Source: Bodo saltans
Taxonomy: Eukaryota > Euglenozoa > Kinetoplastea > Eubodonida > Bodonidae
Direction: 5' to 3'
Assembly: GCA_001460835.1 (NCBI GenBank)
Contig: CYKH01000478.1
Location: 1-22,778, forward strand
DNA length: 22,778 nt
Shown here: in pieces, positions 1 to 5,997 of the stretch
How positions within the stretch are numbered: position 1 is the first letter of the stretch
How the letters are laid out: each line of letters starts with the position of its first letter
The notes under the pieces: model-generated
Told to the model about the DNA's origin: nothing
Databases searched by the model: none
What the model saw: the letters and a program-made list of their open reading frames with translations, nothing else
Made by a program: the position numbers and the translations under genes

Positions 1-285
1 GCGGTAATGTTTACCAAACCGTTTTCGGAGACACGAAATTGAACCTTTGCAGCGGTAATGTTTACCAAAACGTTTTCGGAGACACGAAATTGAACCTATG
101 CAGCGGTAATGTTTGCCAAACCGTTTTCGGAGACACGAAATTGAACCTTTGCAGCGGTAATGTTTGCCAAACCGTTTTCGGAGACACGAAATTGAACCTA
201 TGCAGCGGTAATGTTTGCCAAACCGTTTTCGGAGACACGAAATTGAACCTTTGCAGCGATAATGTTTGCCAAACCGTTTTTCGAA
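1..285. repeat. 51-bp tandem repeat array (about 5.6 copies)
   Basis: Copies start at 1, 52, 103, 154, 205 and 256, and the array is cut by the window's left edge. Copies 3 and 5 (103-153, 205-255) are identical. The last copy is intact to about 284 and then diverges. Copies alternate between ..cctttgca and ..cctatgca ends, giving a 102-bp higher-order unit. There are no unique spacers, so this is a minisatellite and not a CRISPR array. The unit length is a multiple of three and one + frame is open throughout. Confidence 0.95.
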
Positions 286-323
286 TAGACCGAAATTGGC
301 ACTATGTTGCCAAAGTGTTTTGA
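3..323 (+). CDS. Possible 3' end of a 17-residue-repeat protein (partial, uncertain)
   Basis: One + frame through the array has no stop from the window's left edge to TGA at 321-323. Each 51-bp copy would encode a 17-residue unit reading LNLCSGNVCQTVFGDTK, followed by a non-repetitive tail of about 20 residues. The alternating CTT/CTA difference between copies is synonymous for Leu. Other differences change residues (Tyr/Cys, Thr/Asn, Gly/Asp). No ATG is visible because any start lies left of the window. Two minus-strand frames are also free of stops in the unit, so openness alone does not prove coding. No known domain is recognised. It could equally be a non-coding minisatellite. Confidence 0.3.
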   Translation, partial: GNVYQTVFGDTKLNLCSGNVYQNVFGDTKLNLCSGNVCQTVFGDTKLNLCSGNVCQTVFGDTKLNLCSGNVCQTVFGDTKLNLCSDNVCQTVFRIDRNWHYVAKVF

Positions 324-390
324 GGTGGAGAAAGGATGCGAGTGTAATGTTTGTCAACCGCTTTTGACCTTGAAGATTGTCGATGCAGTT

Positions 391-411
391 GCTTGTTTTG
401 TTTTGTCTCAG
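391..411 (+). promoter_or_regulatory. Putative trans-splice acceptor for the XRE gene
   Basis: A T-rich tract (gcttgttttgttttgtctca) runs into an AG at 410-411, 24 bases before the ATG at 435. This layout recurs ahead of other genes in the window. That supports 435 as the intended start of the frameshifted HTH gene. Confidence 0.5.
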
Positions 412-434
412 ATTTGATTGTGCTGGTAGGTGGG

Positions 435-883
435 ATGAACTGTGTTGGCAAACGGTTGAAGGTTTCGAGATTGAGGGCGAACAAGAGTGCTACTGAATTG
501 CAGCTGCGCTGAATCTTTCCTCGGAGTCGCAGCTTGCAGATATTGAAGGAGGGAAGAGCCCTTTGGAGAAAATTGGCGTGAGCCTTGGAAGGATAGCTGT
601 GAAGTATGGAGTTCCTGTTTCACAACTTTTGAACTTTGACGGGGAGAATGAATCTTGTGGGAACGCTTTGCGAAAGCTGCGACTCCAAAGCTCACTGAGT
701 GTAGGCGACGTTTGCCGGAGTATTTTTCCTGATTTTATTGAGGACATGTGGCCTCTCTCAGAGAAAGAAATGACCCTTATTGAGAATGGGAACCATGGAA
801 GCTTTGAAAGATGGATTGCAGTCCTTAGAGCGTTTTGTCTCGTGACTGAGGTCGACGTGTTTGCGCTGGTAGTGGGGTTGTGA
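435..883 (+). pseudogene. Frameshifted gene with two tandem XRE (Cro/C1-type) HTH domains
   Basis: The frame from ATG 435 reads MNCVGKRLKVSRLRANKSA and stops at TGA 510-512. The frame one base back opens at 497 and runs to TGA 881-883 without an early ATG. Both frames are open only between 497 and 509. A -1 shift near 506 gives a product of about 149 residues. The first half then fits a complete XRE domain: a basic first helix, a TELQL helix, a recognition helix ending in an IEGGKSP turn, and a closing helix (IAVKYGVPVSQLL). The second half repeats the pattern, from LRKLRLQSSLSVGDV through LIENGNHGSFERW to the DVFALV end. XRE domains bind DNA in bacterial and phage repressors; the best-known eukaryotic example is MBF1. 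I see no slippery heptamer, so a one-base deletion or a consensus error is likelier than programmed frameshifting. Confidence 0.6.
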
Positions 884-930
884 AGAAAAATAATCGACTT
901 TTTTTTGGTCCTGAGCATTGCTTGTGCAAT

Positions 931-952
931 ATTTGTTCTTTTTGTTTGCGAG
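931..952 (+). promoter_or_regulatory. Putative trans-splice acceptor for TMEM107-like gene
   Basis: A T-rich stretch (atttgttctttttgtttgcg) is followed by AG at 951-952, ten bases before the ATG at 962. The in-frame codons upstream of 962 contain no ATG, so the acceptor and the first ATG agree. Confidence 0.45.
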
Positions 953-961
953 AGATCACTA

Positions 962-1453
962 ATGATCCATGTCGGGCGGCAAGTTCCCCGCGTCGTGCTG
1001 AGTCGCGGTTGGACATCACTTTTTCGTCCAAACGAATCTTTGCTCGTGCGTTGGCGTCTGGCTGCATTTATTCTCCACTGTACAGCCTTGTTATGTGTAG
1101 CTGATTATCGCGACACACTTATTGTTCGTGGCTCACTTCTTGAAGGGTTCACTCAAGAAGATTTCAATTTCTTTGCTCGCTCAGCTAATGGTGCTGTTGC
1201 TATGACTGTGCTATGCCTTGCGGTTGCGGTTGCAGGAATTTTCAACGCAAGAACATTGAGAGTCACTGGCCTAAATTTGCTTCACGCGCTGTGTCACACT
1301 GCTGGCGGAATATTGCTTATTCTCGTGTGGTTTTACACCGCACATGTCCACAGATTGTGGCACATTTTCTATTTTTTCAACATCATTCCAGCCTCAATAG
1401 AGATATTTTCAGTTGTTTTGTCATACTGGCGTGGATACGACATGTGGTGCTAG
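962..1453 (+). CDS. TMEM107: TMEM107-like four-helix membrane protein (ciliary transition zone)
   Basis: The product has 163 residues with four hydrophobic segments, at roughly 31-48, 76-95, 102-123 and 132-154. The C-terminal half matches the TMEM107 pattern: a small-residue/His helix (LLHALCHTAGGILLI), a Trp-containing loop, then WHIFYFFNIIPASIEIFSVV, like the human 'YWYIFVFCSALPAVTE' region. A short loop before TM2 (GFTQEDFNF) corresponds to the family's acidic FTPEEY segment. TMEM107 works with MKS/B9 complex proteins to gate the ciliary transition zone membrane, which suits a flagellate. Human TMEM107 is about 140 residues; the excess here is at the N terminus. The start is the first in-frame ATG, ten bases after a likely splice acceptor. 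The identification rests on pattern recognition without an alignment. Confidence 0.7.
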   Translation: MIHVGRQVPRVVLSRGWTSLFRPNESLLVRWRLAAFILHCTALLCVADYRDTLIVRGSLLEGFTQEDFNFFARSANGAVAMTVLCLAVAVAGIFNARTLRVTGLNLLHALCHTAGGILLILVWFYTAHVHRLWHIFYFFNIIPASIEIFSVVLSYWRGYDMWC

Positions 1454-1496
1454 ATCGAAAACACTTGACGTTACTTTTCTTTGCCAAACTGGTGCT

Positions 1497-1538
1497 CACA
1501 GAACATTCGATTCTTTGGACACAGAACATTCGATTCTT
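1497..1538 (+). repeat. 23-bp tandem duplication containing a duplicated AG acceptor
   Basis: The unit cacagaacattcgattctttgga occurs at 1497-1519, and its first 19 bases recur at 1520-1538, just before the ATG at 1554. Each copy carries a CACAG that could act as a splice acceptor for the F-box/JmjC gene. The upstream pyrimidine tract is at about 1470-1483. Confidence 0.85.
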
Positions 1539-1553
1539 CTGTTTGTTGGAGCA

Positions 1554-2852
1554 ATGCACACTCGAGTGACTTCACTAGGTATTTTAAGTCGCCTCAAAGA
1601 CAAAACCTTGTTTAAGTTGTTGTCGTTTCTCGATGCACCTGACCTACTTGCACTCAGCTCCGTGAGCTGGGCACTTTTTGTCGCATGTAACGCAGAGGAG
1701 TTGTGGCGAGCCCTTGTGCTTCTTTACCTTGTTGAGGATAAAATTGCACGATTCTCTTTTCATATCTCATGGAAGGAAACGTACCGTAGTCCGACTGTTC
1801 CACGCAGTTGCCAAGGAGCACGCATCATTCCCGCTTTGGTAAGCCCCTTTTCATCATTAATCAATTGCTGGTCTCGCAAGAATAAAGCGTGGCTTCTGCC
1901 TCCTCCTTACGCTTGCTACGAAGTGAAACCTTCGTTCCTTTTCTACAATGTGAAGGGTCTGAATTTAGCTCAATTGCCAATGAATTTGAGTGGCATTGAG
2001 AGATGTGGACCCCTCTCGCGCTCAGAATTTGTTGAACGGTTCGAGAAACCTAACTGCCCTGTCATTATCACAGGACTAATGAATAGTTGGCGTGCCATGG
2101 AGCGCTGGAGGCTCAGTTCGCTGCTATCCTCATCTCCGAACTTGCTTTTGAAAACCAATGGCCGATCAACGAATGGAAAACGGTTTCGAATGAAGCTCTG
2201 CGATTTCGTTTCGTACTGCGAAGGATGGAATGGAGAAAAGCCGTTGTACATTTTTGATAAGAAGATTCTGGGTAACACCAACCTTGTGGATGACTATTGC
2301 GTACCAGAGATATTTTCGGAGGACCTCTTTGACCTCATGGAGGATGACGACCGTCCAGACTACAAGTGGCTGCTCTTTGGTCCAAATGGAAGCGGATCAC
2401 CATTCCACACTGATCCTCACGACTCATCCGCATGGAATGCGGTGATCGAAGGATGCAAGCGTGTCTCCTTTTACCCACCATGGGTAATTCCGCCTGGCGT
2501 TGATGAGGAAGAAATACATTCCGAGTACTATGCGAGTGAGGACACGATGGAATGGTATCGAAGTATTTATCCAACACTCTCTCCAGAGAAGCAACCCATA
2601 GAGTGTTTGGTACAACCTGGAGAAATTCTCTTTATTCCAAGTGGATGGTGGCACCAAGTGCAGAACATTGGCCATACGATTGCCGTGACGCAAAATTTTT
2701 GCTCGCGTATCACCTTTCCTCGAGTAGCCCGTCATATGAATGCACACGCTGGCAAGACGGTGCGAAAAGACTTCAAAATTGCTTTGAGTGAGTCTGAGAA
2801 TTATCAACATCTTGCTGCAGAGATTGTGGTCAATCGGAAGCACAATCGTTGA
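1554..2852 (+). CDS. F-box plus JmjC-domain 2-oxoglutarate/Fe(II) oxygenase, JMJD6-like
   Basis: The product has 432 residues. Residues about 8-50 look like an F-box (LSRLKDKTLFKLLSFLDAPD, then an Asn-Ala-Glu-Glu-Leu-Trp end), which would dock a Skp1/cullin ubiquitin ligase. Residues about 150-400 form a JmjC cupin. The metal triad is visible as H285 and D287 (FHTDPHDSSAWN) and H367 (GWWHQVQN). The SAWNAVIEG segment is typical of the JMJD6/PSR branch and of F-box/JmjC proteins of plants and protists. Such enzymes hydroxylate protein side chains or demethylate; the substrate cannot be read from the sequence. The ATG at 1554 is the first that leaves the F-box intact and follows the TMEM107 stop by 100 bases. 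All catalytic residues are present, so it should be active. Confidence 0.85.
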   Translation: MHTRVTSLGILSRLKDKTLFKLLSFLDAPDLLALSSVSWALFVACNAEELWRALVLLYLVEDKIARFSFHISWKETYRSPTVPRSCQGARIIPALVSPFSSLINCWSRKNKAWLLPPPYACYEVKPSFLFYNVKGLNLAQLPMNLSGIERCGPLSRSEFVERFEKPNCPVIITGLMNSWRAMERWRLSSLLSSSPNLLLKTNGRSTNGKRFRMKLCDFVSYCEGWNGEKPLYIFDKKILGNTNLVDDYCVPEIFSEDLFDLMEDDDRPDYKWLLFGPNGSGSPFHTDPHDSSAWNAVIEGCKRVSFYPPWVIPPGVDEEEIHSEYYASEDTMEWYRSIYPTLSPEKQPIECLVQPGEILFIPSGWWHQVQNIGHTIAVTQNFCSRITFPRVARHMNAHAGKTVRKDFKIALSESENYQHLAAEIVVNRKHNR

Positions 2853-2883
2853 ATTACTTTGGAAACAAAATGAAACCTTGTAA

Positions 2884-2892
2884 TTTTTTCAG
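2884..2892 (+). promoter_or_regulatory. Putative trans-splice acceptor
   Basis: The sequence attttttcag ends with AG at 2891-2892, 34 bases before the ATG at 2926. It is a textbook pyrimidine tract plus AG on the coding strand in the intergenic gap. Confidence 0.55.
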
Positions 2893-2925
2893 CGTCTTTG
2901 TCTACAACAGTTGTTTTTGTTGAAG

Positions 2926-4242
2926 ATGTTTTCTTCGTCTGGAAGGATACTTTCGCACTTGACTCTCAAGAGGCGACTGCGCACAATTTCTCGACTTGCA
3001 AGAAAGACGTCATCACTTGCAAGAAAGCCGTCAAACTCTCTTCGCTTGTTACCACAAAATGAATCTCTTGAGAAGTCGATAGCGTTGGCCGTTTACCACC
3101 AGCAAGACGCGAGATCCATGCTCACCTTCACGAAGGAGTTGATGGGGTCTTCGCTTATTTCCTTGGCATCTCCGGTGGGTGCGTGGGATCCATACGACGT
3201 TAAACCTCAAGTCTTTGCGTTGGACACATACCTTGGAATCCCAGTGTTCTCTTCGGTCTCGTATCTCAATGAGTTTTGTCTGAAGTTTCAGTTTTGTGTT
3301 CGAGACCCGACGGGGAGAGTGTGGAGTGATGGGACCAAAGAATTGCAGAAACAACCACCCCTCTTTCCGACAGCGCCTGTGAATGAGCCGACACAACCCC
3401 ACGCAAGCCAGTTGTTTGAATTGTTAGAGGAAAGCGGAAGTGCGGCGACGAAGAAAAGAAAAAGGAAGAGTTCGATGAAGCAAAAGCAGAAGGGTAGCAC
3501 TCTACCGAAAGATCTATGGGATCGTGTTGCCACTGAGCCTCGCCTTGGAATTATGAAGGCCACTCCACTGCCGATGTTCGGACCGCTGATTCGACCATAC
3601 TTTATTGGTTATTTTGCAGACGTAGAAACATTGTTGCGAAATGCTTCCATTGCTCCAGAAAAGGCTGATATTGTTCTCAATCCGTCATCGCCTCTCGAAA
3701 TTGTTCTCGGGCGTGGTGCGACCGATCGTGTACTCCACAGAGATTCGTTAATTCTCAGTGCTTTTCAACAACTTGAAAAACAAATTCGAAGTGAGTTCAA
3801 CAACTTCTTTCGAACTCACTGTGGAGAAGTCAGTGCCGCATTCAGTGCCTGCATTGCAAAGGCTCATTCGAGTGAATTATTCCACAACTACATTGATTAC
3901 ACCATCGTCGTTGTTGTTAAGAGTGACGACATGTTCACAACATTTCAATCTCTTGTTCATGCAAGATCATCACGTGTCCTTCTCGATCACCCGAACTTAG
4001 AAGTCCTTCCTGACACAGATGCTGCAGCCCATGCGAAAGCAGCGTCAACTTCGTTTTACGAAAGAATTCTTGTGACTGAAGGTGCTTCAAGCGTAAACAG
4101 CAAGCTTGGCGTCATGAGACGCGCAACTCAAGTTGCACAGGTGTCACTTGGAGTGGGTTCAGACAATTATTTTAGCGACCCCACAAATCTTTACACTGAA
4201 TCTGGGTTTGTTTTCACTGGCGAAGCAAAATCGCAACGCTGA
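2926..4242 (+). CDS. Basic-N-terminus protein resembling SseB-type domains, possibly mitochondrial
   Basis: The product has 438 residues. The first 45 are rich in Arg, Lys, Ser and Leu with almost no acids, like a mitochondrial targeting sequence; a 21-bp duplication makes a LARKxSx repeat there. Residues about 47-125 (a long helix, then LGIPVFSSVSYLNEF) and about 218-262 (ending in KADIVLNPSSPLEIVLG) recall the SseB N-terminal fold, in which 'G..VFTS' and 'NP.S' segments are hallmarks. Between them lies a Lys-rich insert (KKRKRKSSMKQKQK, about 176-189). Residues about 275-360 look like a second alpha/beta domain. The SseB link is a weak pattern match and no function should be assigned. The start is the first ATG after the acceptor at 2892. 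It is unlikely to be a shadow, because the frame stays open for 1.3 kb with ordinary composition. Confidence 0.75.
   Translation: MFSSSGRILSHLTLKRRLRTISRLARKTSSLARKPSNSLRLLPQNESLEKSIALAVYHQQDARSMLTFTKELMGSSLISLASPVGAWDPYDVKPQVFALDTYLGIPVFSSVSYLNEFCLKFQFCVRDPTGRVWSDGTKELQKQPPLFPTAPVNEPTQPHASQLFELLEESGSAATKKRKRKSSMKQKQKGSTLPKDLWDRVATEPRLGIMKATPLPMFGPLIRPYFIGYFADVETLLRNASIAPEKADIVLNPSSPLEIVLGRGATDRVLHRDSLILSAFQQLEKQIRSEFNNFFRTHCGEVSAAFSACIAKAHSSELFHNYIDYTIVVVVKSDDMFTTFQSLVHARSSRVLLDHPNLEVLPDTDAAAHAKAASTSFYERILVTEGASSVNSKLGVMRRATQVAQVSLGVGSDNYFSDPTNLYTESGFVFTGEAKSQR
2995..3036 (+). repeat. 21-bp in-frame duplication in a likely targeting sequence
   Basis: cttgcaagaaagacgtcatca (2995-3015) is followed directly by cttgcaagaaagccgtcaaac (3016-3036). 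Each encodes a seven-residue LARKxSx unit (LARKTSS, LARKPSN). The duplication lengthens the basic N terminus without changing frame. Confidence 0.8.
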
Positions 4243-4304
4243 TCAGACCATCACTCGTGATTTCGTTTGAATATTTCTTCCTATTTCTTCGTGAAAGTCC
4301 CGCT

Positions 4305-4321
4305 CACTTTTTTCTTTGAAG
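4305..4321 (+). promoter_or_regulatory. Putative splice acceptor abutting the start codon
   Basis: cacttttttctttgaag is followed immediately by ATG at 4322. If AG 4320-4321 is used, the mRNA would have no native 5' UTR beyond the spliced leader. Another AG at 4297-4298, after a T/C-rich run, is an alternative. Confidence 0.45.
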
Positions 4322-5140
4322 ATGACAGAAACAGTGCTGGTGTCACTTTTATGTGGTCAACTGCTTGTGCCGTTGGAAACTCTTCCACGAGATGGACACG
4401 TTGCATACACCGTTTGGCCTTGTAGCTCATTCCTCGTAAATTCTCTTGCCGGATGGCGCATTCGATCACGTGAGCACGACGTAGGCGTCGGAGAGATGAT
4501 TCTCAACTCAGATAGGATCGCATCACACATGGAAGCTTGGAATCGTATTGAGGACTCGGCGAAGGTTCAAATACTGATGCGCACCAAGTGGATGAGCGCC
4601 ATGCAGGGCATTCGCGTACTTGAACTTGGCAGCGGAACTGGAATCGTTGGCATTGCGCTGAATGCCCTAGGTGCAAACGTGGTTGTTACGACGGATATGC
4701 CCAAGTGCATGTGTCTTCTCGATTCAAACGTGACGTCTTGGAACAAAGTGCAAAAAGGTGGGGCGTTGGTTACATCCGCGCTCGCATGGGAGCGATACCT
4801 CCCAGGAGATATAGATCGTTTGCTGGAGGGGTATGACAGCGACGAAAAAATCATTGATATTCTTGTCGCTTGCGATTGTGTTTATGGAACTGAGCACATT
4901 GGTCGTTCGCCGATCGTTGCCATTGTATCTGATTTCTTGATGTCGAAAACGATATCAAGGAGGATTGTTATTGTTGCTTACGAATCTCGCGATGACGATA
5001 TTGAGGAGAGCTTTTGGTATCAAATCAACCAATGTCAAAGTCTTGGTCACGCATTGGTCAATATTTGCGCTGCAGACGCTGGCGAAGGAAACGAGAAAAG
5101 TGAGACGACGTACCAAATTCATTCAATTTTCAAGAAATAG
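4322..5140 (+). CDS. METTL21-like (methyltransferase_16) SAM-dependent protein methyltransferase
   Basis: The product has 272 residues, near the usual size for this family. Residues 31-42 (VWPCSSFLVNSL) match the aromatic N-terminal helix that precedes the Rossmann core. Motif I is VLELGSGTGIVG (99-110). The acidic end of strand 2 is VVTTDMP (121-127). The post-motif ILVACDCVYGTE (180-191) corresponds to the family's 'aSDvvY' segment. Characterised METTL21/FAM86 members methylate lysines on chaperones and elongation factors. The substrate here is unknown, and arginine or small-molecule targets cannot be excluded. A spacer at about 162-178 is rich in acidic residues. The ATG directly after the acceptor AG is chosen; the two codons upstream (TTG AAG) lie in the acceptor tract. 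Confidence 0.85.
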   Translation: MTETVLVSLLCGQLLVPLETLPRDGHVAYTVWPCSSFLVNSLAGWRIRSREHDVGVGEMILNSDRIASHMEAWNRIEDSAKVQILMRTKWMSAMQGIRVLELGSGTGIVGIALNALGANVVVTTDMPKCMCLLDSNVTSWNKVQKGGALVTSALAWERYLPGDIDRLLEGYDSDEKIIDILVACDCVYGTEHIGRSPIVAIVSDFLMSKTISRRIVIVAYESRDDDIEESFWYQINQCQSLGHALVNICAADAGEGNEKSETTYQIHSIFKK

Positions 5141-5261
5141 AACGCGTTTCGAGACTGTTTCCATAAACATTTTTGTTCTTCGTTGCACGAGATAAATTTA
5201 TGATGAGCATCTTGTCAAGCATCTTGTCGTCTCATTTGCCAGGTTGCTTTACTACAAGTAA

Positions 5262-5846
5262 ATGACTGCAGTTGAGTCCTCAGCCAATCACTCAACGAGT
5301 CGCAAACTTTCCCCCGAGGAAGCAGAACAAACAACTCAACGACTTTACTATCAGCAGCAAGAGAAGTCAAAGCAATGGGATGACAAGCGCCAACAAATCT
5401 TAGCCAAAGTTAGGCCTGAAAGCAAGGTTATTACTGGTGAAGAACTGTCTGCGCTCGTTCAACGTGTCTATGACCAGCAAGTTGAGCGCAAGAAGAAGAC
5501 AAAGGAGACGTTGAAGGCGAAGCAAGACGCCCTGATTCCCGAGGGAAAGTCGATCACTGAGGGTGAGCTCCAGGAAATGGTGCAACGAATGTACTACACT
5601 GAGAATGAAAAGAAAGTTAAGACAATGTCGTCGTTGCGCCAAAAGTACCAACCCGCTCCTCCGAAGAAAACACTCGAGAAAGAGCAAATGGAAGAAAGTG
5701 CGAAGCGGTTGTCTAGTGTGGATTGGGACAAGCGCGAGCGTGAACTTTACGAAAAGCACGTCTTGCCGCAAGAACCAAAGACCGCGAAACTCACGAAAGT
5801 ACAGATTCAAGAAACTGCAACGAGGCTGTCAACAACGAGTAAGTAG
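5262..5846 (+). CDS. Helical repeat protein, five imperfect ~40-residue units
   Basis: The product has 194 residues, highly charged and Gln/Lys/Glu-rich, without signal peptide or membrane segment. It is built of about five diverged units, starting near residues 16, 56, 97, 137 and 176. Each has a Leu/Ile-x-(E/G)-E-(E/Q) start and a conserved (Q/K/T)R(L/V/M)Y or RLS element (TQRLYYQQ, VQRVYDQQ, VQRMYYTE, AKRLSSVD, ATRLSTTS), followed by a basic coiled-coil-like helix. Units 2 and 3 are the most alike. I recognise this as the style of conserved kinetoplastid proteins of unknown function and cannot name a family. A structural role is possible but is inference. ATG 5262 is the first after an AG at 5241-5242 (ctcatttgccag). 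Confidence 0.8.
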   Translation: MTAVESSANHSTSRKLSPEEAEQTTQRLYYQQQEKSKQWDDKRQQILAKVRPESKVITGEELSALVQRVYDQQVERKKKTKETLKAKQDALIPEGKSITEGELQEMVQRMYYTENEKKVKTMSSLRQKYQPAPPKKTLEKEQMEESAKRLSSVDWDKRERELYEKHVLPQEPKTAKLTKVQIQETATRLSTTSK

Positions 5847-5997
5847 TGAACAATTGGCAAACGTTTCGAATTCCATGTGTATTGTACGGTATTGAAAGGA
5901 AATCCAATGACTTGTTTGACAATGCAACCACTGTTCTGCGACTGTCTACCGCCTTTTCCCTCAAAAATAACAAAAGACTCCATTCAACCCTCATTAT

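Noticed and set aside
1-285. Repeat array considered as a CRISPR locus
   Set aside because: Copies are contiguous with no unique spacers and the neighbourhood is eukaryotic.
497-883. Gene starting at a TTG near 563
   Set aside because: A non-ATG start is not expected in this group, and the frame 435-509 supplies the missing first HTH half across a one-base shift.
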